From: Rugalucina vietnamica
Taxonomy: Eukaryota; Mollusca; Bivalvia; Lucinida; Lucinidae
Assembly (NCBI GenBank): GCA_964017185.1
Contig: OZ024879.1
Coordinates: 43,221,883-43,285,882, forward strand
Reading direction: 5' to 3'
Length of the DNA stretch: 64,000 nucleotides
Each line of letters begins with the position of its first letter. Position 1 is the first letter of the stretch. Positions 10,046-20,188 of the stretch are shown here, piece by piece. Both the position numbers and the translations under genes were made by a program. Below the pieces are notes generated by a model. It searched no databases and was not told the origin of the DNA. It saw nothing but the letters and a program-made list of their open reading frames with translations.

Positions 10046-10989
10046 ATGAATAAGATCATAGAAACTTTAGATCGTCACTGCTTATTAATGGACAATGTCA
10101 TTACACAAAGAGAAGGCAGAATGATCATTCAGCAACTGCTTGAAACACAAGCGATTAACTATGATGGGATTACTACGGATGACGAAACTGATAGTGATTG
10201 GGGACCCTCAGAATCGGAATCCTAGGGCTATGAAGAATTGAGTGATGTGGATGATGATGTCTCGGGTACGAGGCATAGACCTCAGTCTTCGGGTACTTCT
10301 GTTTTCTTTGTTTTATGTTGTTCGCTCCTTTTTTGATGTGTCTATAAATTTATAGTTAAGTTCAGGTAACTGAGTGACCATCTTTTGAGAAATAGCTGCT
10401 CATGGGGCTTACCATATATACTCTTTCTATTGCTACTTATTCATAATTTTGTTTGTTTCTCACTTGGTTTTTGAGATGACAATTTGGTTCTGATTGTGTC
10501 AGTTCCTAATCACTGTCAACCTTTAATTTTTCAGACATACCAAATGAAGAAGCCTCCACATTAAATGTTGTAGTCAAGGAGGACCAAAGGCCTGTTACTG
10601 TCTACGCTACGAGCCCTCAGTATTCAGGTACTTCTGTTCTCTTTGTTTTATGCTGTTCGCTCCTTTTTACAAGGTGTCTATAAATTTGTAGTTAAGTTCA
10701 GGTAACTAAGTGGCCACCTTTTGAGAAATAGCTACTCATTCGGCCTACCATATATTATCTTTCTATTGCTACCTATTTATTATTTTGGTTGTTTCCCACT
10801 TGGTTTTTGAGATGACAATTTGGTTCTGATTGTGTCAGTTCCTTATCACTGTCAACCTTCTTTTCAGACATATCAAATGAAGAAGCCTCCACATTAAATG
10901 TTGTAGTCAAGGAGGACCAAAGGCGTGTTATAATGAAAAGGTCATTCGAGGGCCGATACCCCACAGTGTTATTAAAGCGTCTTCGTTAG
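10046..10989 (+). pseudogene. Small three-exon gene with duplicated exon-intron unit, in-frame TAG
   Basis: Exon 1 (10046-10292) starts ATG and encodes an acidic protein, with TAG at 10223-10225. The frame then continues open to a donor at 10293. Exon 2 (10535-10627) and exon 3 (10868-10989, ending TAG) both start with the same coding segment (EEASTLNVVVKEDQR). Introns 10293-10534 and 10628-10867 begin GTACTTCTG and end TTTTTCAG or TTTTCAG. Both junctions are phase 1, so the frame is kept. The ends of exons 1 and 2 are also similar, so one intron plus its exon edges was duplicated in tandem. The function is not recognised. Both introns align along their length with module M3 of repeat R1. Confidence 0.45.
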
Positions 10990-11164
10990 GAAAAGTGAGG
11001 TTAGTCATACTACTTTACTCATAAGAATTTCATTAAAAAACCTTTTTATACAAGATCATTTTTTCTACCTCTTGGCTTCACACATCTTTAAAGCAGAACT
11101 GACCTCACTTTACCCATTACTAGGTCACTATACCCTGATCAAAAAGAGACACAAATACCAAAGT

Positions 11165-11535
11165 CAATTTCTTTCAATTTATTGTCATCTGCTCTGCTCT
11201 AAATCTATTGCGATTCGTTAAAGACAAACTCGTTATATTTTGTATTTGTTGTTTTTTGGAAATTGTATGGTTTAGGGCTTGAAGATCTGATAGAGAATCA
11301 GAGACAGTAACGAATTTGTCATGCGAGTTACAATCATTAATGAAGTCTTAAGCTAAGTCAATAACCTTAGCTTCTGCTGTGAAAATTGAAGAACCATCAG
11401 GTAGACGTAAAGTTGTGCAAGCGTCTTTGGAATAAGTAGCACATCATACTTTGTTATCTTCCTTTGAACCATCAGTATAAATAAAATGATAATCGGAAAA
11501 TTGTGACTTTAGTTGGTGGAAATTTTCTTTGAGAA
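11165..11535 (-). pseudogene. RNase H domain fragment (copy 2)
   Basis: Minus-strand YTDGSKEDNKV, then an intact GSSIFTAEAK, one in-frame stop, and FVTVSDSLSDLQALNH with the third acidic motif. Copy 2 therefore covers more of the domain than copy 1. It shares the join to the membrane/proline-rich ORF, so the two loci are duplicates rather than independent LINE insertions. Confidence 0.7.
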
Positions 11536-11578
11536 AGTGTGGATTTGATTCTGGAAAGTAGAAGCAATAATTATAACA

Positions 11579-12019
11579 GTGTCCACAATTGTAATTCTGG
11601 TGTTCAAGCATTTCTACACAAACCCACCACCGGTACAACCAGCACCCCCTGCACCTGTTCTCCCAGCAGTACCGCGACAGCAACCCAGACGAGAAAGACG
11701 AAACAACCCGCCTGTACAACCAGCGCCCCCTACACCTGCTCTCCCAGCAGTACCGCGACAGCAACCCAGACGAGCAAGAAGAAACAACCCGCCCGTACAA
11801 CAAGCGCCCCCTACACCTGCTCTCCCAGCAGTACCACGACAGCAACCCAGACGAGCAAGACGAAACAACCCGCCTGTACAACCAGCGCCCCCTGCACCTG
11901 CTCTCCCAGCAGTACTATGACAGCAACCCAGACGAGCAAGACGAAACAACCCGCCTGTAAAACCAGCACCCCCTGCTGTAACACAAATGAGTATTTTGCA
12001 TGTAAACGGCAAGGCAGCA
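11579..12019 (+). CDS. Hypothetical membrane-segment plus Pro/Arg-rich ORF (copy 2)
   Basis: This repeats the arrangement of 9290-9589: the hydrophobic stretch STIVILVFKHFY and then five 27-residue Pro/Arg-rich repeats. In the last unit the frame runs on to a unique C-terminus ending NGKAA and TAG near 12,019. The fourth-to-fifth unit region has a frame change near 11,915, so the single reading frame is not perfectly intact. Unknown function. Confidence 0.3.
11622..11985 (+). repeat. 81-bp minisatellite, about 4.5 copies
   Basis: Units start near 11,630, 11,710, 11,791, 11,872 and 11,953. It is the same unit as at 9382-9590, so copy number differs between the duplicated loci. Confidence 0.85.
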
Positions 12020-12079
12020 TAGTGGAGCAAATATCATGGGCTATCTTTCAAGGGGGTGGTCTATGGAGTACCACATTTG

Positions 12080-13085
12080 TTTCTATATACCAAAATGTTC
12101 GTCTTGGTCTGTTGTTTTGAAATCCAGCGTTTGCCACCTTGGCAAACCTTGCATAACTCCAGTATTCAAGATGGCGTCCAAGATGGCTGCGGTTTCTTAA
12201 AATCAACCCCTGTACAAAAATGCATCATATTTTTCATGTCTTTGCATTGTAATGGTATTTGATTGTCCCATTTCATGTAAGAATGATGACTTTGTATATT
12301 TTATGTAAAAACCTGACAATTTAGGTACAACAGTTGTAAAAATCATGTTTAAATTCACCAATGCATGTACCCAAGGGCTTTCACCTCGGAATGTTTGTTT
12401 AATGGCTCATTATTTATGATCAGGTAGTTATGGCTGCTTTTTTACTTCTTTTCTATCAAATATAATATTTGTAAAGATTTTAGAGAAACATAAATTATTT
12501 CTATATATAAGTTTCACGCTTGAAAACAGGCTTTAGACATCCAACTCAACAAGGAAAAAACAACAAAAAGTACACATTTTCCTATACAAAATAAGCTCTG
12601 CAATCTAACTTGTTAACGATTCTATATACCGTAGTGTTTATCTTGGTCTTGGGTTGTAGCATAAAAAAACAGTGTTTGCCACCTCTATAAAACCAATGAT
12701 AGCTCCAGTATTCGAGATGACATCCAAGAAGGCTGTCAAAGTTTAGAACTTTGAAAAGTGAGACGCATATGTCCCTTGACTTTTGTTTAGCAACAAAAAT
12801 GCTTAAAATGAGCTATAAACACTTATTCATATATATTCTAGTTATGAGAAGAGCAAGGGCTCCCCAACACGGCAAAAAAAAATAATATATATTTTCCTAT
12901 ACTTTATAAGCTCTTGAATCGTAATTGTTATTAATTCTAAATAAAAGTTTTGTCTTGCAATAGGTTTGACGCTTTTGAATCCAGCGTTGGCCGCCTCTGC
13001 AAACCCAGCATAAAGCCAGTATTCAAAAGGGCATCCAAGATGGACCAAGAAGGCCGTCAAAATATAACATTTTGAAAAATAAGCC
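12080..13085 (+). repeat. Three diverged copies of a 150-200 bp repeat
   Basis: Related blocks at about 12,084-12,240, 12,620-12,760 and 12,930-13,080 share an order of motifs: a TATATACC or AATAAAAG start, a GTCTTG core, CCAGCGTTTGCC, then CCAGTATTCAAGATGG and CATCCAAGA. They are separated by AT-rich spacers. No ORF. Confidence 0.65.
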
Positions 13086-13486
13086 ACATGTGTATTTTAA
13101 CCTTTGTTTAGTAACAACAATGATAAAAAATCAAGCTTAAATCTATCTTTTTAAAACTATTTTCATGTATATGTTTCTTTGTCAATACTACATAATGCAT
13201 ACAAATCTAGAAATACATGGGGTAAAGGCTGGACAATGTTTGAACAGACTCAACTTTAATTCCGTTTTTAGAATCTGAGTCACTGTAATTCTCCTCTGTC
13301 AACATGCCAGAAAAGATAGTATGCATATTTGTGTATATAACTACATCAATTTATATGTCACAGTGTATGGTTGTCGACACATGGAGCTTGTGCAGTATTC
13401 ACCACTCATTTCTTTACAGTGTCATTCAATAGCTCTGGAGCAGCAACTGATAGTGTTACCAAAAATACTAAGCATTTTATTTTATC

Positions 13487-13488
<2 letters not shown>

Positions 13489-13529
<41 letters not shown>
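13489..13529 (+). repeat. Poly-T tract (about 41 bp)
   Basis: Uninterrupted T run. The ORFs running through it are artefacts. Confidence 0.95.
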
Positions 13530-13530
<1 letters not shown>

Positions 13531-13645
13531 TCCGCACCTCCTCCCCATCGGACACCAGTACACAACCTGACTTTATTTATTTCACTTATACTAATTACAG
13601 TGGCATACTATATACAAGATTACAGAATCGACTATCATCAGACAT

Positions 13646-14540
13646 ATGTATGTATGTATGTATGTATGTATACAGCTTATGTATGTATACAGCTTATGTA
13701 TGTATGTATGTATGTATGCATGTATGTATGTATGTATGTATGTTGACATAAACCTGTAAGAAGGTTGAAAGGAGGGTATGTGTCTATATTGTTAATTACA
13801 TGTATGTATGTATGTATGTATGTATGTATGTATGTTTACATAAATTTGTAGGAAGGTTAAAGGAAGGTGTCTATGGTGTTAATTGTATGTATGTATACAG
13901 CTTATGTATGTATACAGCTTATGTATGTATGTATGTATGTATGGTATGTATGTATGTATGTATGTTGACATAAACCTGTAAGAAGGTTGAAAGGAGGGTA
14001 TGTGTCTATATTGTTAATTACATGTATGTATGTATGTATGTATGTATGTATGTATGTATGTATGTTTGTATGTATGTATGTATGTTGACATAAATTTGTA
14101 GGAAGGTTAAAGGAAGGTGTCTATGGTGTTAATTGTCCGTATGTATGTATGTATGTATGTATGTATGTATACAAACAAAAGCAAATACGTATGTATGTAT
14201 GTATGTATGTATGTATGTATGTATGTATGTATGTATGTTTGTATGTATGTATGTATGTATTTTACGTGTATATAAGTATGTATACAATCTATTAAAGGAA
14301 GTATGTATGTATGTATGTATGTATGTATGTATGTATGTATGTATGTATTTTACATGTGTATGTATGTATGTATGTATGTATGTATGTATGTATGTATGTG
14401 TTTGTATTTTAACAAAGGAAATTTGTATGTATGTATGTATGTATGTATGTATGTATGTATGTATGTATGTATGTATTTTTACATATGTATGCATGTATGT
14501 ATGTTTATATGTATGTATGTATGTATGTATTTTTACATGA
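13646..14540 (+). repeat. TATG/GTAT microsatellite with higher-order repeat
   Basis: Many blocks of GTAT units are interrupted by two alternating spacers, one containing ACATAAACCTGTAAGAAGG (about 13,745 and 13,968) and one containing CATAAATTTGTAGGAAGG (about 13,839 and 14,090). The first 460 bp is therefore a tandem duplication of a composite unit about 220-250 bp long. Long ORFs here encode only MYVC or IHTY repeats. Confidence 0.95.
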
Positions 14541-14626
14541 ACGTGTGCAAATAAGTATATAAAATCACATTAGGTAGGTATGTTAGTGTAAAGTTGTTTC
14601 AAGATATTTGTAGATTGGTAGGTAAT

Positions 14627-14629
<3 letters not shown>

Positions 14630-14659
<30 letters not shown>
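14630..14659 (+). repeat. (GT)n microsatellite
   Basis: About 15 GT dinucleotides. Confidence 0.95.
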
Positions 14660-14660
<1 letters not shown>

Positions 14661-15780
14661 CATTACTGATAATGTAAATATTGTATGCATGAGCTGCATG
14701 TATGTGACCAAGTAGTTACAAATGATTTGTTGGTATCATTATCTCTTTGTGTATTGAGAAGAAAGCATTGTCTAAACTTCATAACGGTAAGAAATTTCGC
14801 GCGAATCGCGTTTGCAGGTTGTGCTTAAGACATGTTGATTGTCTTCGGTATCTCTACTCCTGAATCATAAGCCTCCGTAGGAGAAAGAACATCGGCGGGC
14901 CTGGAGACCAAAGCTGTTGCTCCCACAAAGCCTATGATGCCTGAGTCAAAACACCGAAGTCAATCTATGTCTCCCTCTCCTCAATTAATTTAGCTTTTAT
15001 TTTATATATAAAAAAATTACAATTTATGCACTTATACATTAAATCATTAATTTTTAACTGTTTCCTTAATTAAGAATGTTCGATTGTAGGTTTTGTGGTC
15101 TTGATCATCTTCGAAGTTGGTCTGTACTATGTGCTAGGCTCGGGACTAGGTCGTATCTGTGCAGCAGCATCGCATCTGAAACAAAAAAGCGTACGAGTTC
15201 TAGATATATATTAAATCTTAGACCAGTATTAATTATTATTGATTTAAGTTATAAACCGGGTAAAATATTAGTTTTACAAAAAGCCGTCTCTTGCCAGCAC
15301 AGATATCGGATTTTCCGAATCTAAATTTAGCCTGTGACATATATTGCTCATCTTCGCACTACTTTCTCGTTATGCTCGTGGCGTGTGTATTGCGATGATC
15401 ACATGGTCAAAACTTTTGTGTGTCAGTAGGGATGTTTCGGATTTATTTACAATATTCATTCTGTAGTTATTTTTGCCAAATCAAGCCTGTGTGTATTTTC
15501 AGTTTGTTTATCGATGTTTGTTAGTGCGTGTTTTGTGCAATTGTTTTAGAATAGAAGGATTAAAACTTGGGTTTTCTTATCGCATATCGTCTGATCGTGT
15601 CCTCCTCTTGTGTGGTTTTATTCACGTGGTGGGCCTCAGCTGTCGTTCTGGATCATACCTGAAACACATTAGAAAGGACGTGTAAGTACAATAATTATTG
15701 ATATGAATTAAGGTGGCACATATTTTTTTTTTCTTCTTTCTGCCACATTTTGAGACTCAAAAAAAGAAACCCCTATGCGC
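14660..15780 (+). other. No gene recognised
   Basis: Mixed-composition sequence with short ORFs (for example 15076-15324, 15473-15685) that show no domain, signal or repeat pattern. Confidence 0.4.
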
Positions 15781-15925
15781 CAGAACAGGATAGCTCAGTG
15801 ACCCGGCCCTGACACATATGGGTTTATCTGTTACTCCAAGGGATCTCATGCGTTAATCTTAGAGGCTGGGCCACATCTCTCATGGTTTTGTAACCTGAGG
15901 TCAATCCAGGTTACTCGATCCTAGT

Positions 15926-15973
<48 letters not shown>
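15781..15973 (+). repeat. Poly-A-tailed SINE-like segment
   Basis: A sequence with an A-box-like GATAGCTCAGTGACC near 15,790 ends in a 46-47 bp poly-A run (15,927-15,973). No good B box lies at the usual spacing, so a tRNA origin is only tentative. Confidence 0.35.
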
Positions 15974-15976
<3 letters not shown>

Positions 15977-16110
15977 TGAAGAAAAAATGAAAGTGTGCTA
16001 GATATGGGGCCCAACCAGCTTATAGGTTTACAATATCGCGAATGGAGTTTAATATTGAAATAGGTTATAAGTGTGTATTCTGTACAGTTCTTAACAATTG
16101 GTCGAAATCC

Positions 16111-16136
16111 TTTTTTTTTTTTTTTTTTTTTTTTTT
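16111..16136 (+). repeat. Poly-T tract
   Basis: A run of 26 T. Confidence 0.95.
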
Positions 16137-16599
16137 CTTCATGGTTACTTTATGATGTTATAATAATGTCTTATATATACAGCATACATATACAATTTCA
16201 TAATCAATTTTGTACATTTTTGTTGAATGGTGTTATATATACAATAAAATGTGATTGTAATGTTTGTAAAAAATGTTTTGGTTGGTTCTATAGAAATTTA
16301 ATACAGTTCTATGTTTAGGATAACTTTATAGCATACATTTTCACTTTTTTTTTTATTTTTATTTTCGAGGGTGTATACATGTATTTTGATTTCTGTATGA
16401 AATTTCGCTTTTCATGTATGTTATATTTGCTTGGTCTCAATTATATGTATATTGGTGCAGAGCGAATTAAGTAGTATTTTTACATCAAGAGCATTTGTAC
16501 ATAAAATTTTATTTTTGGAGTGCAGACCTTATTATGGCTAGAATAATTCGTTGTCTTGATCACAAAGTTTAAGTAGGTTCAAGAGACAATCTGACTAGA

Positions 16600-17700
16600 A
16601 TTTTGTTTTTTAAATAGTTAAATTGCGAGCAGCAAGATGTTGGGCTTGGGTAGGATTTCTTCAGTATAATCTTGTTGCGTGCAGCAGTTTTTCAATTATG
16701 TTGGGATAGAGTCTTAGTTGGCTTGGGTATGAGATGTCTAGGTTGTAAGAAAGTTAGAGGACTAAATGAAATCTAGTGTTCTTCCGAATTTTGTGGCCAT
16801 ATTGGGACAGAATATCAGTATTGGCTTTTATTAAGGTGGTTCGAGGGAGGTGCTTAATAGGGTAGTGTTCAGTATACGACAATATTTTTGGGTTATGCTG
16901 GGGAAGAAAGCTAAGTTGGAGTTTTGGGGGTAATAATTGTCTGGGTCATGAGATAGAATTTAGGATATTGTCATTTAACAGTATTTAAGTTGTGTTGGAA
17001 CCTTTATTGAGGTTGTTTATGGCATGGGCTAAATAGGATAGTATTACAATTACATGTATGTTGGGACTTTGGGGTATTAAAGGGATGTTAAGAGATCAAA
17101 TTTAAGTTGATTCACAAGGTAGTTTTCAAAGAATTTTGTAGCAATTTTCCAGAATGGCTAGGTTGGTAGTTTTTAAGGCTTGGGTGAGGATTGTCAAGGT
17201 CAGAGGACAGACTGAGTAGGCTAGTTTCAGAATAATTTTGTTGCATATGATGTTCTTACAATTACATGTATGTTTGGGCTGGGAGCGGAGCTTTGGGGTA
17301 AGGGTTGTCGAGAGATCAAATTTAAGTTGATTCACAGGATAGGCTGAAAGGATTGTTGTACCAGAGAATTTTGTAGCATACAACACTTTTCCAGTTATGT
17401 TGGCTAGGTTGGTAATTTTTGAGGCTTGGGTGAGACTGAGTAAGCTAGTTTTAGAATAATTGTGTCGCATATGATGTTCTTACATTTACATGTATGTTTA
17501 GCTTTGGGGTAATGGTTGTCAAGAGATCAAATTTGTTTCCAGAGAATTTTGTAGCATACAACACTTTTCCAGTTATGTCGGGATAGAATGGCTAGATTGG
17601 TAGTTTTTGAGGCTTGGGTGAGGATTGTCAAGGTCAGAGGACAGTCTGTGCACTTTCTGGTATTTTCAGAATAATTTAATCGCATATGTGTATTGATTTT
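16600..17700 (+). repeat. Degenerate tandem repeat, unit about 215-225 bp
   Basis: Clear units start near 17,044, 17,250 and 17,475. Each contains ACATGTATGTT, a TTTGGGGTAA segment, AGAGATCAAATTT, GAATTTTGTAGCA, and TTTTGAGGCTTGGGTGAG. Weaker copies precede them from about 16,600. G/T-rich strand; no coding frame. Confidence 0.7.
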
Positions 17701-18485
17701 TTTTTGTGTGTGTTAGGTTTATGTATGAATGAGGATTTTTCAGTGTATTGGTCAGTTAGGGTTGTGTGTGTGTATTTATAGTTATGTGTGGGTGTATCTA
17801 AGGTGTGTGTGTGTTTTTATTACAAGGGTTTTTTTGTGTATATGTATTGTAGTGGATATCTTTTCAGTTATTTTAGGACAGAGAAATGCAAGGTAGAGTT
17901 TATATTAGTTCAAAGGACAGAGTGAATTCTTGGAGAATAATTTTGTTGCTTATGATGTGTAATGATGTTTGACTGTGTAATTATGTATATATATGCGTTT
18001 TATTTTCAGGTGCATTTCACACATGTATGACATTGGGCCAACTTTTGTACCTTTGTTTGATAATAGATGATGGTCATTTGTTGGTTCTTTGTTTTGTATG
18101 TCAGTCATCAAAGAGTGCTTGGTTTCAGCTCGCTGGATTGATCAAAGTCTCTCATTCCTGTTCACCGACATGGGACCAGCTTTTTTGTATGCTGTGTTTC
18201 TGTTTGTGGGCAGTTATCATAGCTTGTTAATCATCAATATTATGTAATGGTAAGTGTCTAGAAAGGTGACGTGTTTGTAATTTGACTTGGGAATAGTGAC
18301 AACTGTGGATAATCAGTGCACACAGATTAACCCTTATGTTTTTTCATCTGCGTATCTGCAGACTTAAAACCAGGTCCATACTGCATAATGGTAGATATGC
18401 AACGGCCATGTATATAATGTATCCAACTTCCCGAAACGAAATGGAAGGGGAGGTGCACATGGTGTTCAAGTAAGGTACTGCATAT
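17701..18485 (+). other. No gene seen; G/T-rich and then 3' flank of the LINE
   Basis: G/T-rich sequence with no recognisable ORF. The last part is the 3' flank or 3' UTR of the minus-strand LINE. Confidence 0.4.
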
Positions 18486-20186
18486 CTATATTTGATTTAG
18501 TTCCACCCATTTGTCAAGGAATTTGGCTAGAAAAGGGAAATTGTGTTTAGTGCAATTGTATACGTATTTCAAATTTCTTAGTTGATTAAATACCCACTGT
18601 TTTAAATTAATTGAGTCATCATTTTTCAGCCAAAATTTGAAGATGGTATAGAAAAAGTATGCTAATAGTTTATTTATCTCTGTATAAGCGTTGTATGTTA
18701 ATTTATAACCAAATATTAGTGTTTTCATTGTTAATTTGACAGTAAAACCTAGCTGTTTCATTACATTTTCCATATGTGTTATTAGATGTATCAGCTTTGG
18801 ACATGAGATAAAGAGATGATTGTAATTTTCTATATCTTGGCAACCAAATCGGCATTTATTTGAATCTGTCATTTTCCATCTATATAGATTTTCTTGACAT
18901 GGTAAAATTTTGTGTAATAATTTGAAGTGAAAGTCTGCAAGTTTTTTGTTTTCTGAGGTTTTAATTCTTTTTTCATAAAATGTACTCCAAGCTGGTATGT
19001 CTGGAAACAAATTGGCCCAGTGTTTTTCCATGTAAGACTTTTTACTTATTTGTTTTTTTAATAGTTCATAAAAACCTTTTGATTTGTTGGGTATATCATG
19101 TGATATTTTGTTATTTATGTATAAAAAGGGTCTTATCTCTTTTTTCACTTTAATATTCATGTTACAAAGTTTTAGTTTCTCTTTCCATGCTTTAGGGATT
19201 GCTTTTTGTATTGTCATGTACTCTGTTATCCAGTTGTTTGTTTTATTTAGTTTTTGAAAGATTTCTTCTCCGTTTTTGAAATTTCCGTCAGCTTTTAGTA
19301 GGTCGTCTATATAGTTAATGTTGCTTGCTTTCCAGTGTTTATAATAAAGTGTTTTACCTCTAGATTGAATAAATTTGTTACCCCATATAATTTCTTTCCT
19401 AATATCGTTTGCATCTAGCAGTGCTTTTTTGCCTCCACTACATAGATGCCAGCAATATATAACTTCTTTATAGAATTTAGGTAGTTTTATTGGAATATGT
19501 TTATCTTTTTCAATATTCATGCATAAAAGTGTAGCTATATCACATGTTTCTAAGTATTTTCCAGGTATTATTCCCCATGTTTCATTATTGCATTTGTATA
19601 GTTTGTATGCCCAGGTAGCCTTTGCTGCAATACAGAAGGATCTAAAATCTAACATATTTAGACCTCCATTTTCAATGGTATTTATCATTACTTTTCTTGA
19701 TACTTTGTCTCTTTTGTTTTTCCAGAGGAAGCTGAATAATTCTTTGTTTATTGTGTTTATTACCCATTTTGGTACGCTAATTGCATTTATTAAGTACACT
19801 ACCTTTGCTAGCGCTATAGTTTTGATTATTAGGATTTTTCCTTGAAGGGAGAGATCTCTACAATTCCAGACTTTAAGGCATTTTTTAATGTTGTCGATTT
19901 TTCCTGTCCAATTTACTTCCTCCAACTCATTTTTATCATAGCCAAAATGTATACCTAATGCTTTGATAGTATTGTTTTCCCATTTTATTCCCCCCAAATT
20001 ATCATATCTATTCCTTCCTCTGCCCAACCAAAGTCCCTCTGTTTTCCGTATGTTTAGTTTTAAGCCAGAGATATCTCCAAATTCTTTTACGATACTTAAA
20101 CCTTTTGTCACAGCTTCTTCATCTTTGAGAAAAAGTGTGGTATCGTCAGCTAACTGAGAAATTTGTATGTATTTTTCGTCATTATT
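18486..20186 (-). pseudogene. Tx1/L1-like LINE ORF2, C-terminal half (RT end and tail)
   Basis: The open frame begins inside the reverse transcriptase. Just after the TIR element the sequence reads QISQLADDTTLF, the catalytic DD motif with L in place of the usual Y. It then passes through the thumb and long C-terminal region (WNCRDLSLQGKILIIK, FLWKNKRDKVSRK) to a CCHC-type zinc knuckle (CRFGCQDIENYNHLFISC) and a stop at 18,486. This arrangement fits the Tx1/L1 group. It is continuous with 22,643-23,310 once the TIR element is removed. Confidence 0.85.
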
Positions 20187-20188
20187 TA

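Noticed and set aside
13321-14554. Long ORFs encoding MYVC, IHTY and poly-Phe repeats
   Set aside because: They are translations of the TATG microsatellite and poly-T tract.
15076-15685. ORFs 15,076-15,324 and 15,473-15,685 as genes
   Set aside because: No motif, no splice context and composition close to background.
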